Shown here one piece after another: positions 44,180 through 54,849 of a stretch of 64,000 nucleotides of DNA (positions within the stretch are counted from its first letter, which is position 1; the number at the start of each line of letters is the position of its first letter). The stretch spans positions 1,674,001 to 1,738,000 of the forward strand of contig JAQQWL010000013.1 of assembly GCA_038363925.1 (NCBI GenBank), in the 5' to 3' direction. The notes under the pieces were generated by a model. The model made no database searches. It was not told the DNA's origin and saw only the letters and a program-made list of their open reading frames with translations. Made by a program: the position numbers and the translations under genes. Source of the stretch: Apiospora phragmitis. Taxonomy: Eukaryota; Ascomycota; Sordariomycetes; Amphisphaeriales; Apiosporaceae.

Positions 44180-47061
44180 ATGGCATACAATGACTACGTA
44201 ATCGAGGAGGAGCGAAGGCGCGCAAGAGAAGTGGCCAAGGCATTGAAGGGACGACGTTGGCCATCGCCCCACGAAACCTCATGCGAGAACCGGCGAGCCG
44301 ACCCGTCCTCGCCTTCGATGGATTTTCTGCCCAAAAGCCGTCCGCAGGGCCGTTTTGATAGCGCAATTGACTGGAAGCCGCCGGAGACAGATCCGTCACT
44401 GTGTAGCCGTTGCGCAAGCTGGAATCTAATACCGCAGCTACGCGAAGTGCCCGAAGCCCCCGCCTTCGTCGGAGCCAAGGATGGCGCCCACGACATATCC
44501 GTCGCGGCAGATCTCGATGATCTCCAGCAGACTTATTCTTGCCCTCTGTGCCTTCTAGTTCTGGATTGTCTTGGCGACCTTACCACTTCGCCAGATGCAT
44601 CGCAGCTAAACCCTGGCCAGAAATACCGGGTCAGGATCCGACGTAGCACCTTTGCCTATCTACGAGACAGAGCGTTGGCAGAGGATCACCGAAAATACGG
44701 TCCTCAACCCCTCCAGTTTATGAAGAGCGTTTCTCGATTGGATGTCACGCTCTTTGTTTCTGATTTGGGGGATACGGAGCTCGGGTACCCTCGACTGGCT
44801 CGGAGGAGTATTCAATGCTGCCCTGCTAAGCCTACACCCATGCTAGACTTCTTGGATATCGACTTTTCATCTCCTACGGCACGTCCCAACTCGGTATCCT
44901 GGATGTATACAGAGCCTCATAAAAGACTCTTCGACCCGTCCTCAGATGAAACGACAAGTGCAGGGCCGGAGCTAACGGCGGACTATGGTGCTTCTTCAGC
45001 CAACATGCACGAGGGCCCGGACAGCCTGCTAGAGCCCCGCACTGTAGTTGGAGAGCACGTACCGTGGCAGAGGCTAAAGCAGTGGCTCATATATTGCCAG
45101 AAAGATCACGGGCCCGAGTGTGTCCCAGTGGTACTGGACAATAAAGGCCTCAGACTGATCAACGTGCAAAGACGCTGTCTTGAGTACGTGGTAGGGGACC
45201 ATGTTAGAAATGCCAAGTATGCCGTGTTGTCATATGTCTGGGGCGACTACCCCAGACTAAGCTCACCAACTCCACAACGGAGCTTCTGCATTCCCCGGTA
45301 AGCGACTCTTGGGGATTACTCCTCGTTATCTTAGTGTCTTAGGGAGTGTATTTACCGTTTATTCGAGAAGTTGCCTCTATTCCCTCCTGGGACATCCTGT
45401 TTATTCCAAAAGAGTAATACTAACGCCGCGAGTCGGTAGGTGCTCTGTCTGACCGTGAGACGGACATCCCACTCACCATCAGGGACGCACTGATGGTGTG
45501 TGAGAAGATGAGGATCCCCTACTTATGGGTTGACGCACTCTGCATTCTCCAAGACGACGCAGAAGAAAAGGTCAAGCTCATTGGCATCATGGACCAGATC
45601 TACGGAGCGGCAGTTGTGACGCTGGTTGCCGCCGAGGGAACCAACAGCAATGCGGGTCTGCCCGGGGTGCGCATCGCGGAGAAGGCGAGAACCAACTACA
45701 AGTATTCTGACAAACGAATCGGGCCCTGGGTCCTGAGTATGGCGGCCGAGGATTTGCTGTCCATCCAAAGACAGGCGCTCTGGACGAAAAGAGGTTGGAC
45801 ATTCCAGGAGAAGATCATGTCAAAGCGCCTTCTTATATTCGGCAAAACTCAGTGCTACTTCTGGTGCAACAGCGGACTGCTTCAGGAAGACATACACCTC
45901 GAGACCGACCCCAGACGTCACGAAATTGACATCTGCATGTTCAAGAAGGCGACCGACAAGCACCTGGGCCGCACCTGCTCACCACTGAACTCGTATCCAC
46001 TCCGCAACTACGACGAGGCCGTCTCGGCCTACATCAGCCGGCGGCTTACCTATGCACAGGATGCCCTGAGTGCGTTCCGCGGAATCGCCAATATGCTCGA
46101 GGCTACGCTCGGAAACATGTTCTGGTACATGCCCGAGCGTGCCTGGAGTATGTGCATGAGCTGGCATTGGGTCGATGCGCGGGTCGCGCCCGAGCACTTC
46201 CCAGACGCATTTGTGGCAAGACCGTCGGATGCGGCTGACGGCGAAGAAGACGACAATCCGAATAAGGGAGCAGTCGCAGCAGGATCAGCTCCCTTGTTTC
46301 CTTCGTGGTCATGGCTGAGCAGCATGAGTCGATGCCCCTTCAAAGTCGGGGCATTCGTACCGCTGAGGGGAGAACACCATCCGCGTTTCGTTTACCACAA
46401 GGTGGACGCAATAGACGGTTCTCCATGCAAGATCGTCTCTGATGTCACATCAGCGGAGGAGTACCTGCGCGACGCCTACTCATTAGACGACGAGCCCGCC
46501 GGCGCCGGCGCATCGGACTGGTTACGCGACTACACAGATCATGACGGAGCTGTCCCCAGCGTTCATATTGCCGCAGGAGAAACCACTATCGAAGACCCTT
46601 CTCGTCCTGACGGGTATTGGAGTCACACAGACCCAGATCGATTGGTGATATACCGTCGAGAACCATGTCCACTAGATCACCTCCTAGTCTTCTGGGCACC
46701 TTCATACTATCTGCATGTTGACGCTGAGCCCGTCGAAAAGTATACCCTAGACTCGGCCTTGGCTCCTGAAAGATCCCAACAAGTCTCTCCGGAGAGCCTT
46801 GTGCCTGGCTACAGGACGTACCTCGTGCGAGCCTCGTCCGAATTACAGCTGCTGGGACAAGTTATACTGCCGCAAAAATGGCGTGGCGACATCAAAGATG
46901 CGCAGCAATTCATTATGATCGCCACGGATACTACAAGAGCTGACCTCATGTTGATTGAGTGGGATGCCGGACTTGCTAAGAGGGTACAGGTGATTCGTGG
47001 TGTCAAACTGTGTGATCTTGACCAAGTGTCGTCTTCCTTAGAGATGATTGTTCTGGCTTGA
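44180..47061 (+). CDS. HET-domain (heterokaryon incompatibility) protein, with a one-base break
   Basis: Member of the HET-domain family, whose characterised members trigger incompatibility cell death after non-self recognition. Start MAYNDYVIEEE at 44180 (CCATGG context). Exon 1 runs to 45297; intron 45298-45432 has a TACTAAC branch site; exon 2 runs to 47061. A Cys-rich N-terminal segment (CSRCASW, CPLCLLVLDC) precedes the HET core: YAVLSYVWGD, TIRDALMVCEKMRIPYLWVDALCILQDD, IYGAAVVTLVAAEG and KRGWTFQEKIMSKRLLIF. At 45259-45261 (CTAAG) one base is missing relative to the family frame: the current frame ends just inside the intron, whereas the next frame gives LTNSTTELLHSP up to the donor. 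Predicted length about 915 aa once the shift is allowed for. No partner NACHT or WD gene is adjacent. Confidence 0.85.
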
Positions 47062-47369
47062 GCGGGAAGGGTTTGGAACCGGATGGGATACGCTTGGTCA
47101 TTCCATCAAGGACTTGCCATCGCAAAAACAGGCGTGCATTAAGGACGTCAAGTTGGCAACACCCAGCATATCTAGAAGCCATGATCATGAGTCGAAAACC
47201 GGGGTTTATAGTACAGTATTAGACATTACTATGATTATATGGAAACAAAATACGCTACAACTTACAACCAACCTTCCAATACACGTGATTTCTCAACTTT
47301 ATCGTACAACAGTCTAGCTAGCTAGACTGCAAAGAACCAGGATACCCCCCATAATACGCCGGACCCTAT
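47062..47369. other. Convergent intergenic
   Basis: About 310 bp of 3' sequence between the HET gene and the small membrane-protein gene. Nothing recognised. Confidence 0.45.
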
Positions 47370-47785
47370 TTATACAAGCGCCGTCATGACCGCCACCAAG
47401 ATGAACACCAGCAAGGGTGTTCGAGTGAACCCTGACCAGGAACCCATTGAAGGCTACTGGCCAATAAATGGGGATATAAATTGGCATGTAGCCAAGTGGG
47501 AGAGAAAGAGATAACCGAACAACGTCCCAGTCTCTGGCCTGAGTCCAGGATCGTCACCGTCAACCTCTTCTCGGTAAAAAGCGGGAGTTGGGCCATTTCC
47601 TTGAGTCTCCAACCACTGGCCGGTAGATGAGGAGGAAGGTAAATGGGCTCCGATTCGTCGGGATCGAGAGGAGGTACGATAGCCAGAGTAGGAGTATCAT
47701 CTCCGTTCATAGTCCTGGCCGGGGCTATGACGGAATGACAACTTGTCTCCTGACTGAGTACTCCTATATTTTCTCTCGCATCCAT
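47370..47785 (-). CDS. Small tail-anchored protein, unknown
   Basis: Two-exon model: 47516-47785 and 47370-47453, intron 47454-47515 (62 bp, pyrimidine-rich, GT-AG, phase 0). The 117-residue product starts MDARENIGVLSQE and is acidic and proline-rich in the middle (PPLDPDESEPIYLPPHLPASGW). It ends in a single hydrophobic anchor (TPLLVFILVAVMTALV) directly before the stop. I recognise no family. The tail anchor appearing exactly at the stop after a plausible splice is the main support. It lies tail-to-tail with the HET gene. An unspliced reading also exists (134 codons, stop at 47384) and lacks the anchor. Confidence 0.42.
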
Positions 47786-48602
47786 ACTAGAAGATGAGTA
47801 ACGGGCATAGTTTATTTCGAGTAGAGATCCTCATATCTCTGGCCGGAGACAGGGGAACCTACTTGTCAGGACTTGTAAGGGTTCCAGTCACTCACCTGGA
47901 ATTCGTCGTGCGTCACCGATGGAGATCCTTTGAACTGGGGCTTCTCTTTGTGCTCTGGCCGGAGACAATGAGCAAGTAGGCAGATACAGAAATCCCTTTC
48001 TTGTCATCGGCGTTTTCCTTTTTGGGGTTGCCTTACACTCGGAGAGTTACGCTGGTTGCTGCTAGCAGACTCGAAGTCACCAGGCTCTCGTGGGCAAGCT
48101 GTGTGTGAGAGTTACATGGCCCCAATACTCACCAGTATACCTCAAATTCTCCCGTTACGTACGGTGAGAAGGTGATAGAAGGGGGGCGAAGCTCTCGGGG
48201 GATAAATGAGGGGGAGGAGGGTGCTAGGGAAAGCCAGTCTACCATAGGTGCCGCCAGCCTTTCTCACTATATAGGGGGGAGAAAGTGCAACCTAGGCAGT
48301 TTAGTCCTCACTAGAGAAAAGGTAGGTTGTGTCGATTTACCAAGGATATGTCGGAAACACGCTGCTGGACATCCATCGTTGTGGTACTCCGAGAGCGTGG
48401 TGTGTGTGACAGGGGATGTGCTAAGGGTACGGTTGAATTGTCGCGGGGGGAAATAGAACGGGGTACAATAATTGGCCCCTGGCGGTGAGCTGCTGAAACG
48501 AGGCGGCGGCGAGGACAAGATACTTTCTTCCCCCGGCGCTCACTACCTCGAATCATCCCCCCTTTTCTTAAGCAGCCCACCGAACCTACCTGCTGAGTGC
48601 GC
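47786..48602. other. Intergenic
   Basis: About 800 bp. Contains two copies of a CTCTGGCCGGAGACA string (near 47837 and 47954), probably parts of a short dispersed repeat. No gene recognised. Confidence 0.4.
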
Positions 48603-50251
48603 CTAGTAGTGACGTTCCGCAACGTCGCGCCGTCGCCGCCATGTCTCCCCGACCTCCAAAGGAACCCCGCCCCGAACGTTGCGCAGGCGCGCATGGTCGA
48701 CCCGCAAGATCTGGTTCTGGGTCTGGAGGTCGATGAAGCCCGACATGAGGCTTCCCATCTGGGACTCCAGGCCCAGCGCGCGGCGGACATGGGCGTCGGC
48801 CTCGTTCATGGCCTCATCGCGCTTCTCGAGGATCTTGCAGACGATGGCGGGGACGTCCGTCGCGTTTCGGACGCCCCGGAACTCCTCGGAAGACTCCACG
48901 ATCTCCTCCTCAAAGGCCGCGATCAGAGGAATGGACATCTCCTGAAGGAGTTTGAAATTCCTCTCCTCGCAGACCCGGCGCTCGTGCTCCGTCTGTGCCG
49001 CCAGCTTCCACGCGCGCTCGACCTTCAGGCTGTGGGGGTCGACGGCGGCGGCGGCCCCTCTCTTGAAAGCGGGCTTCTCGCCTGTAGCGGGAGGCAGAGA
49101 AGGAGAGGGGAGAGAAAAGAGGGAGAGGCAAAGAAGGAGGCGACGGTGAAAGAGACGGCGAAGGAGAAGGTGGAGGTGTGGCCGTAAGGACGACGATGGC
49201 AGGACGACAGCGTGCCTTGGACAAGATCTTGCCGTTGAAACCCTGATTCTTGCCGCGCTTAGCATAATTGTACTCAACCTCAGGCTCAGCGTCCGAGGAC
49301 TCATCGCTGGTGACGCTCTCTTCTACTCCGCTGCCATCGATGATATCCTTGACGGCATTGAAACCGGCTTCCAATGGCCTCTCACCGTTGTCACTGTGGT
49401 CCTCGCCCGCGGTAGTAGCGGGTTCGGGGAACTCAGGAAACTGGGTGAAATCCGCGGAGGTGAAGATGCGCCCGCGGCGTTTATCGTGCCGGCTCGTGCG
49501 AGCTTCCACCTCCTCTTCGATCTGCTCCGGGGAAGAAGGATGAGACATCGAAGCGGTAGAGTCGGACCATTCGGGGAAATCCGTGTAGCCAGAAGCTACG
49601 GCGCCGATGCGCCGGGGCATCCACTGAGTGTTGACGCCGTCGGGCTCATCGATCACTACGGTCGTTGAGAGCCGCGCCAGACTGTCACTGCTATCTCGAG
49701 GACGAGGAAGAGGACGGCGACGTATCTGCTTCTCAATCGGCCGCAATTTCATTGGACCTCTGTTCATCTCATGAGCCAGCCCCATTTCGTTCAGCATGGG
49801 CTCATGAATTCGCCGCTGCGACTCCTGGGCTTCCTTGAGGTATGCCGCATCGGCCGGCAAGGGATGAGAGATAAGAGACCTGTCGAAGTCCTGCCGCTTC
49901 GTCTCTTTCTCCCTCTCTCTCCTTCTCCTTCGAGCCTCGGAATCTCGGCAGCCATCTATAACTTTCTCCACCACTGCGAGTCTTGGGTGGTAAGGGTGGG
50001 GGAATCTCGCCTTCCCGCCTCCTTGGGGTCCCCGGCCGCTCATGCTGACCCAATGGTCGATGGTGACCATCTCTGTAGCCGTCATGGTGGCTCACCCGAT
50101 GCGATTCCCGTGGACGATCCAGTCCTGTCCATGTCCGCTCTCGAGGATCACCGAGTGCCGGCACTCTGTGTTCAGGACGTCAGTCTGATCTCCGGGGCGC
50201 ACCAAACGGATTAGGTTCGCTAATAGTATGGCTGGAAAATTGCTGCGCCAT
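48603..50251 (-). CDS. Conserved coiled-coil protein of unknown function, with frame breaks
   Basis: I do not recognise a named family. From MAQQFSSHTISEPNPFGAP at 50251 the frame meets a TGA at 50180-50182, then continues in the same frame with RPEHRVPALGDPRERT ... EGEIPPPLPPKTRSGGESYRWLPRF. Within the purine-rich stretch at about 49905-49950 coding passes to another frame (REREKETKRQDFDRSLISHPLPADAAYLKEAQESQRR). It continues through an acidic middle (SVTSDESSDAEPEVEYNYAKRGKNQGFNGKILSK). An intron of about 130 bp (near 49082-49213) joins EKPAFKRG and a C-terminal coiled coil (VERAWKLAAQTEHERRVCEERNFKLLQEM ... LQTQNQILRVDHARLRNVRGG). One nonsense codon and one shift are needed to read the whole. 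Confidence 0.55.
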
Positions 50252-50805
50252 GTTTTGTTCTTAGCGAGGGTGGGAATTGATGCGGGTGTTGGTTAATTTT
50301 GGAAACGAGGCTTGGGACTGATTGATTGGAATGATTACAGCAAGTGAAAGTGTGTCGGTGAACCCCAGTATTTATGATTTCGGCACTCCTTTGGGGGGCT
50401 CAACAAACGACATATTCCCTTGAACCCTGCCTTTCTTCATGGGACAAAGGGCACGTTTGTAGCTTCTTGGGAACACCATAAGCCTTTCAAGGCTCGATCA
50501 AAGAAGAAAATGATTGTAGACAATAGCATTGAGAGTATATGTCTTTGTTTCCTGTTCAATGAGTTCCTGCTACTGATGGACCACAAAGATTTGGACCTAA
50601 CTTATTGTAGCTGCTGTGTGGTCTAGATCAAGTCCCTACACAATGGTTGCCGACTTCAGCTTATCGTGGTGCGTATCCCCTCTTCATATTGCCTGTGATG
50701 GAAGCGCCGTGTCTATTGCCCAAGACAGATTCTGGGCTATGTGCCAGATTCCTCCGGCCGATGACAGATGGTGATGGAGCCGGTCGCTGTATTGCTAAGA
50801 GAACG
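50252..50805. other. Intergenic upstream of the coiled-coil gene
   Basis: About 550 bp between two minus-strand genes. No feature recognised. Confidence 0.45.
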
Positions 50806-52199
50806 TTATTGCATATTTCTCGTAATGTGGTGAGATATTGAGAGATTACCTTGCGGTCTGGATGCAGCACTGTATTCAGGCAGATTTCTGCTTCCAAGGC
50901 CCACTTTCAACCCAGAACTTAGTCCTCCTGTTGTAAGTCTTCCGTTGTGGCGAAAGTTGCCGTGAAGCTCACTGAGTGGTGCTCTGACATTGGCAGTAAG
51001 CCTCGGCGATCGTACTGAGCCAGATGCAAGACCAGGTACGGCATTCAACCCAAGACCGGTTGGCTCGCCAAGCCGTTGGCGGTGGGTGGAGGGTGTAATC
51101 GGAATATCGGCTGTTATAGCGTTCAGTAATTGATCAGAACTAGCATTGCGCGTCGCAAAATACCTTGTGCGCCAATGGTCCTTGGAAACGATGGACCCTG
51201 GCTGACCAACCCATCTCGAGTTGAATATATGCTACCCATTCTGTTGGTCGTATCGGATAACTGGCGCCCAGGTCTACCATAAGGAGCACCTTGACCTTGG
51301 TAGAAAGGAGCCACGTTCGGGTCGTCGTCGCCATATGCGTGCACTCCTCCGTCAATCGCAACGTCTGGCCGGAAATTCGAATCAATGGCGTCCTCGGCGG
51401 CATCCTGTATCTGACCTAGCATAGCCTTCCGTTTGAGTTTGTCGTATAGCTCTTGAACTTGTAAGAGCTTGCGATTCTTGTCTTTGTAGGCCTGCGCAAG
51501 CTCGGCGTTCTTGTCGCGTAGGACTTTCTGCTCGTCGGTCGAGTCTGGAATCCAGTGTCAGTTGACCTGCGACCAAGGCGCGAACAGCGCACGAGGTTGT
51601 CTCAGCACAGCTTACTATTGAGACTGGTGTGCAACGAGGGTGATTTGCGCGTTCGCCTCGTTGATGACTTTGTCTAGATGGACAGTGAGATGGGAATACT
51701 TGTCGGCCAAGGCCTTGCCAAGGATTCTTGATATACCCTGTGTAAATGGGAAAATCATCAGTCTTGGTGGGCAGCACAGGGATCGCGGCATTGTACAAAC
51801 ACTTCTTGTGTTGTCTGATATGCCCAGAAAGCTAAAGCGCGGCTTGCGCATTCCATGATGACAGTGGGGCTTAAACCGCTCAGTACGCTTGCCTTGTAAT
51901 CCTCGCTTGGGCTGAGGTCGGCAATGACGGCGTCATCGGGATTTGGCAAAGCAGTGTGGCATGCTGGGCATACGTGTTCTTGCGTATGTCTGCTCTCGAA
52001 CCGGGGCCGGCGAGACCCGACTGAGCAGCGCACTCGGTGCAGAAGATGTGGCTTTTGAAAGAGGAAAAGGTTGGTTAGGCTGACAAGTTTGACAAAGTGT
52101 CAGTGGTGTTCCTGTCGCTCACCTGCAGGTGGTCACCAGGGCTCGGCCACCCAGCTCTTTGCGACACTTGAGCGTGTTGCATCTCAGTTTGTGCTCCAT
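50806..52199 (-). CDS. HEI10: HEI10/Zip3-like RING protein of meiotic crossover, with a one-base break
   Basis: RING E3 (ubiquitin or SUMO) ligase of the HEI10/Zip3/CCNB1IP1 group, which marks crossover sites on meiotic chromosomes. Exon 1 (52124-52199 region) encodes MEHKLRCNTLKCRKELGGRALVTTC; after the intron (52052-52122) follows SHIFCTECA, then CPACHTALPNPDDAVIADLSPSEDYKASVLSGLSPTVIMECASRALAFWAYQTTQE, the hallmark of the family. A coiled coil (KYSHLTVHLDKVINEANAQI; LRDKNAELAQAYKDKNRKLLQVQELYDKLKRKAMLGQIQ) and a glycine/serine-rich tail ending in GLSSGLKVGLGSRN complete it. The last exon is 50806-51110. A one-base shift is needed at the C/G run 52003-52006 between SGLAGP and the second half of the RING; the junction near 51545-51620 is also uncertain. 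Confidence 0.82.
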
Positions 52200-52852
52200 C
52201 ACGTATGGCGCGTGGAATTATAGCAGTTATTCTCACGTAGATAAGGCAACGATGTTCAATGTTTTCGAATCACTGGTGAAATAGCTTAGAGTGAGGGTGC
52301 ATGTACAACTGAACTGGTACGTTTGGTCTTGTTTGGGGTTACCTAGGGTTTTAGGCCTGGAGAATAAGTCTTGGAGAATTAGGCACGCGACCCTGTAAGG
52401 TTAGGAAAGATATCCGCTAAATCTGTCGAACAAGGGGCGAAGCAGGAAGGAGGAAAGAACGAGTTCCAGTGTTTTGCGTACCTTCCAGTCATTTCTGTTA
52501 GAAGGCGGCATAGTATGTTTTCCAGCAAGGTGAACAAACGCCTGACAAGGAGAGCTAGGGTGGAATCTATATTTCTTCCAAGGTTGGATGTTTGATGCAT
52601 CTCGAATGCAATCTAGTATGTAGTTTGTCTATTTACATCTAGGTGTGTCTATTTCAACTTGATCCATAGGCGGAGGCCGGCCTATTTCTTCACATATGGA
52701 GGATTTGTTCTTGAGCTCCATGCTCAGCCCATAGTGTGTTGTCCCGGTCATGGGACACCTCGATTGTTTTCTGCGACCGCAAGTGTATTGGATAGCTATG
52801 CTTGCTTTTGCATTGTCCTTTCATTTCTTTGCTATTAGCCTTTTGCCCGGCT
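52200..52852. other. Intergenic
   Basis: About 650 bp between the HEI10 start and the 3' end of the DUF1275 gene. No feature recognised. Confidence 0.45.
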
Positions 52853-53813
52853 TCAATTGCGCATCGTCTTCAAAAGCGGGATCCAACCCATCCAGTACAT
52901 CGTGATGGTTGCCTTGATAGCTGCAACTAGCCATAGGCAAGGTCCAACCTGGTGCGTAGCCCTGGAGATCCAGCCGCCGCAGATCGCCCCCGTCAGCGTC
53001 AGTACGAACGCGATGGCGCGCCGGTTACGCCTGCCGTTCTTGCTGAGCCCGACTAGGAGGTGCTCGTCGCTGACTAGATCACACAACAAGGTCGTGATGA
53101 CGACGGTCGGGACCTCGCTGACGCCCAGGCCGCGGCTGTTGACGATCTGGCCCGCGGCCTGGAAACTGAGCAGGGCGACGGCGGCGAGCTCGGTGAAGTT
53201 GACGTTGTTGGGATCGCCCCGCGCCGGATATGTGCCGTCGATAATGCCGCCCTGGATGATGGACGCGGCCGCGGCGACGCAGATGGTCTGGAGGCCGAAC
53301 GAGACGAGCAGGGTGCGTCGGAGACGGTGTCCGCCGATGAGCTTGTGCAGCCTTGCGAAGGATACGCAACCGATCGCGAAGCAGCCAAGGGAACAGAGAG
53401 AGCGTGCCCAACCGTACGGCCTGTTGTTCTGACCGGAGGTACCGAGTGCGATGAAGATTGTGTTGCCTAAGAATCACAATTAGCATATGGACGGCTGTTC
53501 ATTTCAGACCAGCGTTTGAGACCTACCCGTTTGCATGGAGACGAAGGTGCCATATGCTGCAGGTATTGTTAGCGCACCACCATTTGCTTTTCGAAGATCC
53601 AATGTTTGTCTCACCGTTGTACAAAGTTCCGTCTGTCAGCCCAGTAACGAAACACAATACCAACAGGGGAATGTAGCCTGCGCGAGTATCGACGTTGCTC
53701 GAGAAGTGCGTGGATAGCTTCCCCTTTACGGTGGGAACGTGCTCCTGCTCGGAGCCAGTGCCAGAGCCAGAGCTCGGCTGAGCCTCCTCCAGCTTCTCCG
53801 GATTCGACATCAT
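52853..53813 (-). CDS. DUF1275 (YoaK-like) membrane protein
   Basis: Polytopic membrane protein of the DUF1275/YoaK family; function unknown, six predicted membrane segments. Exons: 53615-53813, 53527-53556 and 52853-53466, phases consistent, 280 aa. After a polar, serine- and glutamate-rich N-terminus (MMSNPEKLEEAQPSSGSG) come the family motifs: YIPLLVLCFVTGLTDGTLYNAYGTFVSMQTGN across the two introns, then TIFIALG, FAIGCVSFARL, ALLSFQAAGQIVNSRGLGVSEVPTVVITTLLCDL and FVLTLTGAICGGW. The middle exon is only 30 nt. The frame is intact. Confidence 0.87.
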
Positions 53814-54510
53814 CTCGAAACGATTTTGATCAACCTAGAGTGCTTTGATATGACAGTTCCTCTCGTCCAGGTAGCGAATGTGCTTCACTTTTGGGCTGAA
53901 CCGCGAGGAAGAGCACGAGCACGAACAGGTGAAGAACGCCCACTTGCCAGAACACAGCCGGTAGAAATGATCCAAATTTGCCACGGACACCGGGGAGACG
54001 GCGGCTTGCCCTTCTCTGTGCGCTTTGGCCGTTACAGATCGATTTGCGATCGGGTTACTGCTTTGGGATTTCTCCGCGTGTCTGGGGAAAGCGGGTGATG
54101 TCGAGTGCCGCGCCGTCTTCGTGTGTTGGCACAAACACACTCTTGATGCAGATTGCGAACCCACCTGGATGTCGGCCTCGAGTCAGATGCACACGCGGAA
54201 GGGGATGCCGCAGGAAAGGGCAAGTGGAAATGGAGGCAATCGAACATTTCAGCCCCATGAGAAATGGCAAAACGGAGTCTGTCGAGTTCGCCAAGCGCTT
54301 GACTTACAGGATGCGCCAATGTTGCATTGCCAAGACCGTCAGGAATGTCAATATCAGATAACGAGGCGGCATAGGGCATTTAAGCATATTCAGCTACATA
54401 TCTATGAGCGAATTTTGGATGTTGGTTGGCTGACCGGGGGCCATGCCAGATTGGATTGTATCGGACGGGCACGATTGGTCATTGCAACGTCAGAATGCCA
54501 AGGCTTGGCA

Positions 54511-54585
54511 TCTCCATCCGCGGGCTTGGCCGCCGCCGCTTCCTGCACTAACCAAGCCTTGGTATTCTCCATCCGCGGGCTTGGC
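54511..54585. repeat. 20-bp direct repeat, two copies
   Basis: TCTCCATCCGCGGGCTTGGC occurs at 54511-54530 and again at 54566-54585, 55 bp apart, each preceded by a related CAAGGCTTGG/AAGCCTTGG string. Confidence 0.85.
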
Positions 54586-54820
54586 TAGGAATTGCTCAGC
54601 TCGTTATCAGTGAGCACGATCGCGAATCTACCAACACCTCGGCGAAAGAATTGCGATTTTCGGAAGTCGAGGGAACAGTGAATGCATACGACCTGGTCTT
54701 GGCCCTGGCCCTGGCTATCAGCCCAACCATCGCGGGTATACCGATACGAGGGGTGCATATAAGTATTGGTGAAACGTCGCTCTGCTGGGCGGACGACCTC
54801 CACAAGGATTTGAATAGACC

Positions 54821-54849
54821 GACTTGGCCAGACTTGGCCAGACTTGGCC
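54821..54849. repeat. Tandem 10-bp repeat, three copies
   Basis: GACTTGGCCA repeated nearly three times (the last copy ends in G in place of A). Confidence 0.85.

Noticed and set aside
51758..51851. Possible further one-base loss in HEI10 after YQTTQE
   Set aside because: A phase-0 intron ending in ACACAG joins in frame to an intact coiled coil, so no error need be assumed there.
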